From NCBI GenBank assembly GCA_038237665.1, contig JBBRYK010000013.1:1-50563 (forward strand): a stretch of DNA of 50,563 nt, given 5' to 3'. Source of the stretch: JBBRYK01 sp038237665. Lineage in GTDB: Bacteria > Actinomycetota > Thermoleophilia > Gaiellales > Gaiellaceae. The notes under the pieces were generated by a model. It was not told the origin of the DNA. It saw only the letters and a list, made by a program, of their open reading frames with translations, and searched no databases. The translations under genes were made by a program, and so were the position numbers. This document shows positions 17,229-26,263 of the stretch, piece after piece. Positions within the stretch are counted from its first letter, which is position 1. The number at the start of each line of letters is the position of its first letter.

Positions 17229-19117
17229 GTCAGTCGAGAAACTCGCGGCACTAGAGCTCGAACACGAGCAGCGACCACAGTGTCGCAGTGAGGTTGCGCC
17301 GTCCGACCCGATGCTTCTCGATCAGCCGTTCGATTCCGGCGGGATCGAGGGAAGCCCCGCTCACGCGCTTCCGGGGACAGCAGCACCTCGCGCACATAGC
17401 CCCAGAGGTCGCCGCGAAACCAACGCGAGGTCGGGACCGTGAAGCCGTGCTTGCGCTGTTCGAGGATCTGACGGGGGAGCGTGTCGCGCATGACATCCTG
17501 TAGCAGCCCCTTTTGCCGCCAGCGCGGGAAGCGCTGCGACACTGTAGTCGAAAGCGCAAGCTCGGCTGGCACGTGGTCGAGCAGGGGGACGCGAACCTCG
17601 AGCGAGTTCGCCATGCACATGCGGTCAACCTTCATGAGCATGTCGCCGGTAAGCGAGATCTTCAGCCCGGCGTGAACGAACGGATCGAGCGTGTGCCCGC
17701 CGTTCGAAGTCCCTGCAAGAGCCGCCTCGACCGGCTCGTACGCACTTGTCGGCCGGAGTTGCGCAAGAACCTCGCTACTCAGCGCTCGCTCGAGGTCAGG
17801 CTGCCCGACGAGGGTGATCTTGCTGAGATACGCCTCCTTCGGCGCAAGGGTCGTGTCTCGGACCACCTTCAACGCTCGAGTCAGCCGGTCGCTCATGGAC
17901 CCCGAGACGCCTCGAACGCTTCGTGGGGCTCGACCCATGAGGCCCCGAACGGGGGCCGGCAGCGCCTGCGCATAGCGCGCCAGCTCCAGGCCGAGGAACG
18001 TGGTGTAGCCCATGAAGAGCTCGTCTCCGCCGTCGCCCGACGGCGCCGCCTTGACGTGCTCGCGGGCCAGCCTCGAGACGTGGTACGTCGGAAGCGCAGA
18101 AGAATCGGCAAAGGGCTCACCGAAATGCGAGACCAGCTTCGGCAGTCCCTCCACCGCATCCGGCTCCACCACGAACTCGTGGTGGTCGGTGCGGAACCGT
18201 TCCGCCACGAGCCGAGCGAGGTGCAGCTCGTCATGCTCGGGGTCGCCGAACCCGATCGAGAAGGTCTTGACCCGCTCCTCCGAGGCCTCGCTCATCAGCG
18301 CGACGACAGTGCTGGAGTCGATGCCGCCGCTGAGGAAAGCTCCGAGCGGCACGTCGCTGACGAGGTGCGACGAGACCGCCTCGGACAGGGTCTGCCGGAG
18401 ACGCCGGTGCAGCGCGGCGGGCTCGAACCTTGCCCCCGTGCGCACGTCCGCCGGATCCCAGTACCTATCGCGGCGCAGTCCGCCCGCGCGCGTCCAGCGG
18501 ACGACCGTCCCCGGAGCGAGCTTGCTGACGTTCCGGAAGATCGTCCGCGGCGGCGGGATGTACCCGAGCGCGAAGTACTGACCCAGCGCCTCCCAGTCGA
18601 GATCGCTCGGCACCCCGTCGGCGCAAAGAAGCGAGGCCAGCTCGGAAGCGAAGATCAGTCGCCCGCCGACAGCGGCGAAATAGAGCGGTTTGATCCCCAG
18701 GCGATCGACGGCGAGGGTCAGCTGGGCACGATCCTCGTCCCAGAGGGCCAAGGCGAACATTCCGCGGAGACTCGAGAGGAAGCCTTCCGGATCGTCCTCG
18801 TAGGCGTGCACGAGCACCTCCGCGTCGCACGACGCGAAACGGTGCCGGGAACGAAGCTCCGCGCGTAGCTCGCGGTAGTTGTAGACCTCGCCGTTGTAGA
18901 CGAGCTGGACGGTGCCGGCCTCGTTCTGCATCGGCTGGGCGCCACCCGCGAGATCGATGATGCTCAATCGCCGCATCCCGAGCGCCACATCGGGCGATTC
19001 GAAAAACCCGTCGTCGTCGGGGCCTCGATGGCGGATCGCCTCCGTCATCCGGCGCAACTCCGCGCCGTCGAGCCGAGCGCCCTCCTCGATGGCGGCGAGA
19101 CCGGCGATGCCGCACAT
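17216..19117 (-). pseudogene. Asparagine-synthase-like glutamine amidotransferase with a C-terminal frameshift
   Basis: Begins 'MCGIAGLAA' at ATG 19117, so Cys2 is the N-terminal glutaminase nucleophile. The synthase domain has the PP-loop 'FLSGGIDSSTVVALMS' near residue 260 and 'SGDGGDELFMGY'. Near plus-strand 17349-17351 (GGG) one extra base shifts the frame, and the last 45 residues become Arg/Ser-rich nonsense ending at TAG 17216. The correct frame gives 'FLDPAGIERLIEKHRVG' and 'TLWSLLVFEL', then TAG at 17251 where relatives have Trp. 'CREFLD' and a TGA at 17230-17232 follow. So a frameshift and a nonsense change sit within 100 bases. The active sites are upstream and intact, so some activity may survive. 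Such enzymes in sugar loci probably amidate a carboxyl group. Confidence 0.8.
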
Positions 19118-19121
19118 CGGG

Positions 19122-21110
19122 CTACACCGCGAGCGCCCGGCGACTCGCGTTCCCGTCGAGGAACGCTTCGTGCCAGAGCTCGAGAGTCAGGAGCTGCCAG
19201 ATCTGCAACGCCGTGTCGCGGCGTCCCGAGCGAAAGTCGTACAGGAGCTTTGCGACCGCCCGCGGATCGAAGAGCCCGCGCCGTTTGATCGAAGCAGGGG
19301 AGAGAAGATCGTCGACCATCGGCCGAAGCTCGTGCGCGAGCCAGCCGCGGACGGGAGCGCTGAAACCCACCTTCGGCCGAGCCAGGATCTCGGGCGGGAC
19401 GATCCCCTCGACCGCTCGCTTGAAGAGCACCTTCGTCTGCAGCCCCGTCATCTTCGCCTCGGGCGGGGTTCTCCGCATCACATCGACCACCAACTCGTCG
19501 ATCAGGGGAACGCGCACCTCGATCGAGTGCGCCATGCTCATCTTGTCCATGTAGGTCAGGTTCAGAGCAGGCAGGAACGTCTTCGCGTCGAGATACATCG
19601 CCTGATGGAGCCAGTGCTCGCCCGCCTGCGACGCGAGGTGCTCCCTGTGCCGCGCGCCGGCGTCGGACGCGCCGACAGCCGCGGCGAACTCGGGTGCGTA
19701 GAGGCCGGCGCGAGCCTGGTCGTCGAAGTACGTCAGGAACGACAGATAGTCGTCCGGAAACGGGCTCTGTGCCTGCGCGAGCAGCTTCTGCGCGTTTCGG
19801 CCGAGCGTCGAGAGCCTTCCCGCCCCTGCGCCGGGAAGCCGGAAGGCGGCCGAGCGGAGCGCGCGTTGCAAAGGCCTCGGGAGCCGGCGAAGTCTTCGAG
19901 CCAGCTCCGCGGCTCGGTAGCGCGGATACCCGCCGAAGATCTCGTCGCCGCCCATCCCGGAAAGGAGGACCGTGAAATCGGCGCTCGCTGCGCGACTGAT
20001 GTGGTAAGCGGAGAGGGCCGCCGGGTCGGCAATCGGCTCGTCCAAGTGCCAGACGACCTTCGGCAGCACGTCGGCCAAGGCAGGCTCGAGAACCCATTCG
20101 CGATAATCGATGTGCTGACGGGCGGCATACCGCCGCGCGAATTCGAGATCGTCGCCGAGCACGTCATGCGCCAGGTCGCGCTGCGAGAAGCCGATCGTGA
20201 AGCACGTGGTGACGTCGGGCGATCGCCGCCGGCGCATCAGTTCCACGATCGCCGTCGAATCGACGCCGCCCGAGAAGAACGCCCCGACGGGGACGTCCGC
20301 CACGAGCTGCCGTGAGACCGCCGACTCGAGCGCGGCGCGAAGCTCCTCGACCCGGTCGCCGTCACCTTCCATGGGCTCGTACTCGAGGTCCCAGTACTGC
20401 CGCAGCCTGCGGTTGCCCTGGGCATCGACGGCGAGCATGTGGCCCGGCTCGAGCTTCTCGATGCCCGCGAACGCCGTCTGCGGATCCGGCACCCAGAGCC
20501 AGCGCAAGAACGCGTCCACACCGGCGGGATCGAGCGACGCCGGAGCTCCGCCTGCCAGCAGCGCCTTGATCTCGGAGGCGGCCACGACCGCGCCGTCGGA
20601 TCGGGTCGCGAAGTACAGGGGTTTGACGCCGAGCCGGTCGCGGGCGAGGACCGTCACATCGGCCTCGCGGTCGTGGAGGATGAAGGCGAACATGCCGCGG
20701 ATCCGCTCCAGCACCTGCTCGCCCCATTCCTCCCACCCGTGGACGAGAACCTCGCTGTCGCTCTGAGATCGGAAGCGGTGACCGAGGCCTTCCAGCTCGA
20801 CGCGCAGCTCGCGGAAGTTGAAGATCTCCCCGTTGATGACCAACCAGACCCGCCCGTCCTCGTTCGTCATCGGCTGAAACCCCGCGGGGCTCAGATCGAT
20901 GATCGCGAGCCGCGCATGGGCGAGGACGACTCGCCCGCTGCCGGGCCGCTCGCTCCTGTCCTTCGCCACGGCGACGGAAACCGCGGGGTCGGCGGGGATC
21001 ACTGCGACGCCCAGGCCGTCCGGGCCGCGGTGGCGGATGGACTCGATCATCGCCCAGCCGTCGTCGGAGCCGGCGGTGGTGCGCGAGACGACGGCGGCGA
21101 TACCGCACAT
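19122..21110 (-). CDS. Asparagine-synthase-like glutamine amidotransferase
   Basis: A 662-residue intact AsnB-type enzyme. It starts at ATG 21110 with 'MCGIAAVVSRTTAG', making Cys2 the class II glutaminase nucleophile; the frame is open upstream to 21236 but that part is inside the WecG gene. The glutaminase half includes 'SIRHRGPDGLG' and 'LVINGEIFNFRELR'. The synthase half has 'FFSGGVDSTAIVEL' (near residue 275) and 'SGMGGDEIFGGYPRY'. The family activates a carboxylate with ATP and transfers glutamine-derived ammonia. In polysaccharide operons the target is more likely a uronic acid or other glycan carboxylate than aspartate. TGATG overlap with the upstream gene; 4 bases before the next. 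Confidence 0.9.
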   Translation of the reverse strand: MCGIAAVVSRTTAGSDDGWAMIESIRHRGPDGLGVAVIPADPAVSVAVAKDRSERPGSGRVVLAHARLAIIDLSPAGFQPMTNEDGRVWLVINGEIFNFRELRVELEGLGHRFRSQSDSEVLVHGWEEWGEQVLERIRGMFAFILHDREADVTVLARDRLGVKPLYFATRSDGAVVAASEIKALLAGGAPASLDPAGVDAFLRWLWVPDPQTAFAGIEKLEPGHMLAVDAQGNRRLRQYWDLEYEPMEGDGDRVEELRAALESAVSRQLVADVPVGAFFSGGVDSTAIVELMRRRRSPDVTTCFTIGFSQRDLAHDVLGDDLEFARRYAARQHIDYREWVLEPALADVLPKVVWHLDEPIADPAALSAYHISRAASADFTVLLSGMGGDEIFGGYPRYRAAELARRLRRLPRPLQRALRSAAFRLPGAGAGRLSTLGRNAQKLLAQAQSPFPDDYLSFLTYFDDQARAGLYAPEFAAAVGASDAGARHREHLASQAGEHWLHQAMYLDAKTFLPALNLTYMDKMSMAHSIEVRVPLIDELVVDVMRRTPPEAKMTGLQTKVLFKRAVEGIVPPEILARPKVGFSAPVRGWLAHELRPMVDDLLSPASIKRRGLFDPRAVAKLLYDFRSGRRDTALQIWQLLTLELWHEAFLDGNASRRALAV

Positions 21111-21880
21111 CAGCGGCGAGCTCCGAGCACGCGACGCTTGAACAGCTCTTGCGCCAGCAGCGCGGCGAACCGCGTGTTCGTGTAGAGGTAACGCCGCCAC
21201 ATCCGACGCGGCTCCTGGAGCAGCCGGAACAGCCACTCGAGACCTGCCCGTTGCATCCAGGCGGGAGCCCGCCGCGTCTCTCCGGCCACGACGTCGATCG
21301 CGCCGCCGACCCCCATCACGAAACGAACGCCGGTCGCCGCCCCGTGCTTCGCAAGCCAGTACTCCTTGCGTGGGGAGCTCATCGCCACGAGCAGGATGTC
21401 CGCGTCGGCCTCCCGGATCTGGCGAGCCACTTCCTCACTCTCAGCGTCGGCGAAGTAGCCGTCTCGATACCCGGCGATCCGTAGCCGGGGATGGTGGCGC
21501 CGGAGCTCCGAGATCGCCCGCTCGAGCACCGAACGGCGCGCACCGAGGACGTAGACGCCGTACCCCTTCTCTTCGGCCAGGCCGAGGAGTCGATGCATCA
21601 GATCGATACCAGCAACGCGGGCCGGCAGCGGATCTCCGAGCAGGCGCGATGCCCAGACGACGGATTGGCCGTCCGCACTGACGATCGCGCAGGACTTGAT
21701 GATCGAGCGAAGCTCTGCATCGCCCTGGTACGCGACCAGCTTCGCCGCGTTGACGGCCACGTGCTGCGCACCACGGGCATCGCGCATCATCTGCTCGCAG
21801 CGCTCGACCGTCTGCTCCATATCGAGACGATCGATCTCGCAGCCGAGGATCCTCGCCCTGTCCGCCGCTGCGGTTGCCAT
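21110..21880 (-). CDS. WecG/TagA/CpsF-family glycosyltransferase (GT26)
   Basis: A 256-residue enzyme of the family that adds the second sugar, often N-acetylmannosamine or its uronic acid, to an undecaprenyl-pyrophosphate-linked primer. Marks in order: 'HVAVNAAKLVAYQGD', 'IVSADGQSVVWASRLLG', 'YGVYVLGARRSVLERAI' and 'LVAMSSPRKEYWLAKHG', then 'VMGVGGAIDVVAGETRRAP'. The C-terminal 'LEWLFRLLQEPRRMWRRYL' is a basic amphipathic tail typical of membrane association. It sits two genes after a UDP-GlcNAc 2-epimerase, which makes UDP-ManNAc, so a ManNAc-type donor is plausible. TGATG overlaps on both sides. Confidence 0.93.
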   Translation of the reverse strand: MATAAADRARILGCEIDRLDMEQTVERCEQMMRDARGAQHVAVNAAKLVAYQGDAELRSIIKSCAIVSADGQSVVWASRLLGDPLPARVAGIDLMHRLLGLAEEKGYGVYVLGARRSVLERAISELRRHHPRLRIAGYRDGYFADAESEEVARQIREADADILLVAMSSPRKEYWLAKHGAATGVRFVMGVGGAIDVVAGETRRAPAWMQRAGLEWLFRLLQEPRRMWRRYLYTNTRFAALLAQELFKRRVLGARR

Positions 21881-23028
21881 CAGCGAGTCAAGTATGCAGA
21901 GAGGGCCAGCATCATGTGCCCGTCGCTCCAGCGGACGTAGGGTGTGGAGTTGCGGTAGAAGCGCCCGCGCTGGAAGGCGAACCGCCCGTCCCGCCGCTGG
22001 AGATTCGCCAGCGTCCAGGCCAGGATTGAGTCGGCGACGGCGCCGGCCCGAGGATGCAGATCGGCGAGCCGCGTCAGAACGTCGATCCCGGTCGCCGCGG
22101 CGTGCGTATCGACCGGGTGGCGGTGGTCGAGGGTCGCCCGCGGCGCGCCGTCAGGATCGACCAGCCGGTCGAGATAGACCCCCAGCCCGGTCTCCACCGC
22201 GGATCTCGCCGGCTGCTCGCCGCACGGCCGCGCCCACGAAGCCAGTGCGTCCAGTACGTACGCCGTGTGGAACCCGTCGACCCAGCTGAGCGCCGGGTGC
22301 TCTCCATACGGCCAGGTCCCGTCCGCCCGCTGGCGCCGCCGGGTGAACTCGAAGGCGGCGTGGGCCGCACTCGCTGCTCGAGGGTCCGCCGGCGAGGCAC
22401 GCAAGCAGAGGGCGGCCACGAGCACGCTCGCGTTATGGATCGGCGTCGAACCGCCTTCGTAATAGGCGAAATACCGCTCCGACCCGGCCTCGCGCTGCAG
22501 AGCGGCCAACGCAAAGTCGACGGCGCGCCGAGCTTCCGCCGCGAGGTGTGCGCCCTCCCCGAGAGCCGCGACATCCATCAGCGCCTGACCCACGAACGCC
22601 GTCGCAACGGCATTTGGACGTCCACGCCGATACGACCCCCAGCGGGTCTCGACGTCGAAGTCGTAGCCCCAGCCTGCACCGGACCCGACGTCGATGCTCC
22701 GGCGGAGCAGCTCCTCGGCGAGCGAACGTGCTCGCGCGACATACCAGGCGCGATCATCCTGCCCCTCGGCCATCCGGGCAAAGGCGGAGGCGAAGAGCGC
22801 GAGCGCCTTGGTGTGCCGCTGCTTCGGAACGGCGAGGAGGCGACGCACGTTCACCGGGGACCGCTTCAGGCTCTGGATCGCGGCAATTCGCAAGAAACGT
22901 CCTCGCGCCAGGGCGGCTACGAGCGGTGAGGACAGGGCGTCGTAGGGATCCCACCCGCAATACGCCTCTGCGTCCACCGCGTGGGCGAGCCTTTCCGCTG
23001 CGGCGCGCGCCGCCTCGACCTGCTTCAC
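21880..23028 (-). CDS. Unknown helical-repeat protein, possibly an (alpha/alpha) toroid enzyme
   Basis: A 382-residue protein with no membrane segment or signal peptide. It has repeated helix pairs with turns such as 'RRQRADGTWPYGEHPALSW' and 'NLQRRDGRFAFQRGRFY', which resemble the QW-type repeats of terpene cyclases and other alpha/alpha toroids. 'SWVDGFHTAYVLDALASW' and 'RWSDGHMMLALSAYL' repeat an aromatic-Asp-Gly pattern, and 'GWGYDFDVETRWG' is acidic and aromatic, as in sugar-binding clefts. I do not recognise a named family. The context, between WecB and WecG with overlaps on both sides (GTG 23028 overlaps the WecB stop), suggests a glycan- or lipid-intermediate-linked role. Confidence 0.75.
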   Translation of the reverse strand: MKQVEAARAAAERLAHAVDAEAYCGWDPYDALSSPLVAALARGRFLRIAAIQSLKRSPVNVRRLLAVPKQRHTKALALFASAFARMAEGQDDRAWYVARARSLAEELLRRSIDVGSGAGWGYDFDVETRWGSYRRGRPNAVATAFVGQALMDVAALGEGAHLAAEARRAVDFALAALQREAGSERYFAYYEGGSTPIHNASVLVAALCLRASPADPRAASAAHAAFEFTRRRQRADGTWPYGEHPALSWVDGFHTAYVLDALASWARPCGEQPARSAVETGLGVYLDRLVDPDGAPRATLDHRHPVDTHAAATGIDVLTRLADLHPRAGAVADSILAWTLANLQRRDGRFAFQRGRFYRNSTPYVRWSDGHMMLALSAYLTR

Positions 23029-24131
23029 CCGTTCGCCCGGCCGGCCTCGGCAGCGTAAGCCGCAGCCAGCACCGAGGCGATCCGCTCACCGGCACGGCCG
23101 TCCCAGAGCGGGATCATGCAGGGGGTGCGATCACCGGAGAGCTCGATCTCGCCGATTCGCGAGAGATCCTCGCCGAGGAGGACGTTCGTACCGTGCGTGA
23201 CCGTAACCGGGCGTTCGGTCGACCGTCGGAGCGTGTAGCACCGAACTCCGAGAACCGAGGCCTCCTCCTGGATCCCACCCGAGTCGGTGAGGATCGCACC
23301 GGCGCCACCCTGGAGTGAAAGGAAATCGAGGTAGCCGAGCGGCTGGAGGCAGCGAACGCCGGTCTCGAGAAGCTTGTGGAGAGCTCCAGAAGACTCCAGG
23401 CGCGCGCGTGTTCTGGGATGGATCGCGAACACGACGGGTGCGCGGGCCGCGAATCCGGCGAGCGCGCGAGCAAGCGCATCGAGCCGGTCCGGATCGTCGA
23501 CATTGACGGGTCGGTGGAGCGTCACGAGGAGGTAGCCGTGCTCGGATACGTCGTGGGCCTTCCAGGCGACGCGTGCGCGTGCGGCCGGTGCAAGCCGTCG
23601 AAGGGTGTCGATCATCGTGTTGCCGACGAAGTGCACGCGGGCGGCTTCGATCCCTTCCTGCTCGAGATTGGCCAGAGCCTCGGGGCTGTGGGTGAAGAGA
23701 AACTGAGACATGCGGTCGGTGAGGATGCGGTTGATCTCCTCCGGCATCGTCCAGTCGAAGGAGCGGAGCCCAGCCTCGACATGGGCGAGGGGGATTCCGA
23801 GCTTGGCGGCGGCCAGGGCGCAGCCCAACGTCGAGTTCACATCCCCGCTCACGATCACGAGGTCCGGCGCCTCCTCGATCAGCGCATGCTCGAAGGCAAT
23901 CAGGACTCGTCCTGTCTGCTCGGCGTGCGTTCCGGAGCCGACCCCGAGGAAGCGGTCCGGTGCCGGGAAGCCCAGATCGTTCTGGATCTCCGTCGAGAGC
24001 TGGGGATCGTAGTGCTGACCCGTATGGACGATCGAGCGCGAGAACCCGGGCCGCTCGTCGAGCGCCTTGATGACGGGAGCCATCTTGACGAAATTGGGCC
24101 GTGCTCCGACGGCATGGACGACCTTGGTCAC
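23025..24131 (-). CDS. wecB: UDP-N-acetylglucosamine 2-epimerase, non-hydrolysing
   Basis: A 368-residue enzyme interconverting UDP-GlcNAc and UDP-ManNAc in the cytoplasm. Length and motifs match the family: 'GARPNFVKMAPVIKAL' at the N-terminus, 'HTGQHYDPQLS', 'SGDVNSTLG' with Asp97, 'HVEAGLRSFDWTMPEEINR' with Glu119 and Glu131, and 'FVGNTMIDTL'. The C-terminal 'LTDSGGIQEEASVLG' segment is the UDP-binding site. GTG 24131 overlaps the stop of the bi-domain dehydrogenase gene, and its own stop overlaps the next GTG. It probably provides the donor for the WecG-type transferase two genes downstream. Confidence 0.93.
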   Translation of the reverse strand: MTKVVHAVGARPNFVKMAPVIKALDERPGFSRSIVHTGQHYDPQLSTEIQNDLGFPAPDRFLGVGSGTHAEQTGRVLIAFEHALIEEAPDLVIVSGDVNSTLGCALAAAKLGIPLAHVEAGLRSFDWTMPEEINRILTDRMSQFLFTHSPEALANLEQEGIEAARVHFVGNTMIDTLRRLAPAARARVAWKAHDVSEHGYLLVTLHRPVNVDDPDRLDALARALAGFAARAPVVFAIHPRTRARLESSGALHKLLETGVRCLQPLGYLDFLSLQGGAGAILTDSGGIQEEASVLGVRCYTLRRSTERPVTVTHGTNVLLGEDLSRIGEIELSGDRTPCMIPLWDGRAGERIASVLAAAYAAEAGRANG

Positions 24132-26260
24132 GAAGCCGCCACCGGGAGCCCTGTTCGCAACGATTCGACGACGGCGAGCGTCGCGCGGGTCGAGGCCAGA
24201 TAGGTACCGGCGTCAGGGAACTCGGCGTGCCCCTGCATTGCCGCGACGAACCGGCGAAGCTGCGCCCGGTGGCCCTTGTCCTGGGCTCCCTTGTGAACTG
24301 TTCGAGTCCCCCGGTAGAGCTCGAGCCTGCGAAAGTCATCGAGTACGGCCGATAGTCCTCCGCCGAGTGCCTCGATCCGCTCCTTGGGGAGCTTCGGATC
24401 GCCTCCGCCGGAATACACCAGCGACCCCACCAGGGAATTCTGGAATCTCAGCGTTGTCGCGACGGTATCGCTGAGCGCCACCTCACGGCCCGCCTGAGGC
24501 ACACAGGCGGCATACACGCTCGCAACCGGTGCCCGAGCCAGGTGCGAAAGGAGATCGACGAAATGACAGGCCTCGCCGAGAATCCGCCCGCCGCCCTCCT
24601 CCGGATCGCCGAGCCAATGGTCCGCGGCCAGAGGGCCTGCGTTGATCCGGTAGGTCAGAGCGACGTCGGTCATGCCTTCGAGCGCCGCGCCAAGTCGCTC
24701 GGTCAGAGGGGCAAATCGCCGGTTGAAGCCGACCATCAAGGACCCGCCGGCGGCAAGAGCCGCTTCGACCTCGTCGAGCTGGGTCGCCGTCAACGCCAGG
24801 GGCTTCTCGATGAAAGCCGCCTTGCCCGACTCGAGGATCGCAACTGCAAGGGCCGCGTGGTCGGCGTGGCGGGTCGCGACCACGACCGCGTTCAGGGTGT
24901 CATCGGCGATGACCGCCTCGATCGAGTCCGCCACGTTCTCGAAACCCATCTTTTCCGCAAGGTCGGCCGCGGAGAGGCCGCCGGCGCTGTGGACGACCGC
25001 CAGCTCGGCTCCCGCCTCCTTCAGGGCCGGCACCAGCGTCGAGCGCGCGAACGATCCGGCCCCGATCAGTCCGACCCGTGCTCCTGTCGGGCCTGAACGG
25101 CGCGCCGGCGCGAATACGGGGCGTCGCGGGAGGGTCTCCGGGTACTCGAGCAGCACGCCGAACGGCCGCTCGCCCTCGACCGGGTGCTCCAGAAGCGCGA
25201 ACGCCTCCTCGGCCCGCTCGACCGGCAGCCTGTGCGTCGTCAGCTCGGAAGGGCAGATCGCACCGGAGGCAATCAGATCGATGAACGCCTGCAGGTTCCG
25301 CTGCTCGGTCCAGCGCACGTAGCCCGCGGGGAGATCCCGCCCATGCTCTTCGTAGTCGCGGTCGTAGCGTCCCGGCCCGTAGGACCGCGACAGGCGGAGC
25401 TCGAGCTCCTTCTCGTAGAACACTCGCCGATCGGCCGTCAGCGGAACATCGCCGACGAGAATCACGCGTCCACGGTCGCGGGCGAGCGTCGCCGAGAGCT
25501 CGATCGGATCGGCCGAATCGACTGCGGCACACACGATCACCGCGTCCAGGCCGAGGTCGTGCGAAAGGTGGAGAGCAGCCTGTTCGAGCGCCGGATCCTG
25601 GCGTTCGTGAGCGACCACGCCTCCGCTTCGCGCCAGAGCGACCGCTTCAGAATCGACGTCGACTCCAAACGGGATACAGCCCGCTGCCTTCAGAATCCGG
25701 ACGGCGATCTGGCCGACGAGGCCAAGGCCGACCACGCCCACCGACTCCCCCACCCTCGCATCGGACTGACGGACGGCATGGAGGGCGATCGCCCCGACCG
25801 TGGCGTACGCGGCATCGTCGAGCGAGACCCCCTTCGGCACGCGCGCCACGAGGTTCTTGGGTATCGCTACGACCTCGGCATGGTTCGCCCAGCCTGCTCC
25901 CGCGCAAGCAACCGCATCGCCGGGCGCAAGGCTCTCGACCCCCGCTCCAACCGTCCGCACGATGCCGGCGGACGAATAGCCGAGCGGCGCCAACCGATCG
26001 AGCCGGTCGCGCGACAGTGCCAGAGCCGAGCGCACTCCCTCGACGCGAGCGCGGTCGACCACCTTCCTGGCGAGATCGGGCCGTGCGCGCGCCTTGCCGA
26101 GCAGCGTTTTGCGTCCGAAGTCGAGCTTCGTCCGCTCCGTGCCCGCGCTGATCAACGAATAGCGATTGTCGACCACGACCCACTCGGGCCGAGCCGAGGG
26201 TTCGGGCACCTCGATCGTCTCGATCCTGCCGTCCCGCGGTCGCTGGGTCACCTGGCGCAC
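24128..26260 (-). CDS. Bi-domain dehydrogenase: MDR-type (alcohol dehydrogenase-like) fused to Gfo/Idh/MocA oxidoreductase
   Basis: A 710-residue fusion. Residues 1 to about 360 are a medium-chain dehydrogenase with 'APLGYSSAGIVRTVGAG' and a nucleotide-binding 'VGVVGLGLVGQIAV' near 175-187; the classical four-cysteine structural zinc lobe is absent. Residues from about 393 are a Gfo/Idh/MocA domain opening 'RVGLIGAGSFARSTLVPAL', with 'FIEKPLALT' and 'MVGFNRRFAPL'. The two-domain form is known from polysaccharide loci and presumably carries out linked redox steps on a nucleotide sugar or lipid-linked sugar. GTG 26260 is only 3 bases past the stop of the ligase gene upstream, so it is in the same operon. 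Confidence 0.88.
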   Translation of the reverse strand: MRQVTQRPRDGRIETIEVPEPSARPEWVVVDNRYSLISAGTERTKLDFGRKTLLGKARARPDLARKVVDRARVEGVRSALALSRDRLDRLAPLGYSSAGIVRTVGAGVESLAPGDAVACAGAGWANHAEVVAIPKNLVARVPKGVSLDDAAYATVGAIALHAVRQSDARVGESVGVVGLGLVGQIAVRILKAAGCIPFGVDVDSEAVALARSGGVVAHERQDPALEQAALHLSHDLGLDAVIVCAAVDSADPIELSATLARDRGRVILVGDVPLTADRRVFYEKELELRLSRSYGPGRYDRDYEEHGRDLPAGYVRWTEQRNLQAFIDLIASGAICPSELTTHRLPVERAEEAFALLEHPVEGERPFGVLLEYPETLPRRPVFAPARRSGPTGARVGLIGAGSFARSTLVPALKEAGAELAVVHSAGGLSAADLAEKMGFENVADSIEAVIADDTLNAVVVATRHADHAALAVAILESGKAAFIEKPLALTATQLDEVEAALAAGGSLMVGFNRRFAPLTERLGAALEGMTDVALTYRINAGPLAADHWLGDPEEGGGRILGEACHFVDLLSHLARAPVASVYAACVPQAGREVALSDTVATTLRFQNSLVGSLVYSGGGDPKLPKERIEALGGGLSAVLDDFRRLELYRGTRTVHKGAQDKGHRAQLRRFVAAMQGHAEFPDAGTYLASTRATLAVVESLRTGLPVAAS

Positions 26261-26263
26261 GGA

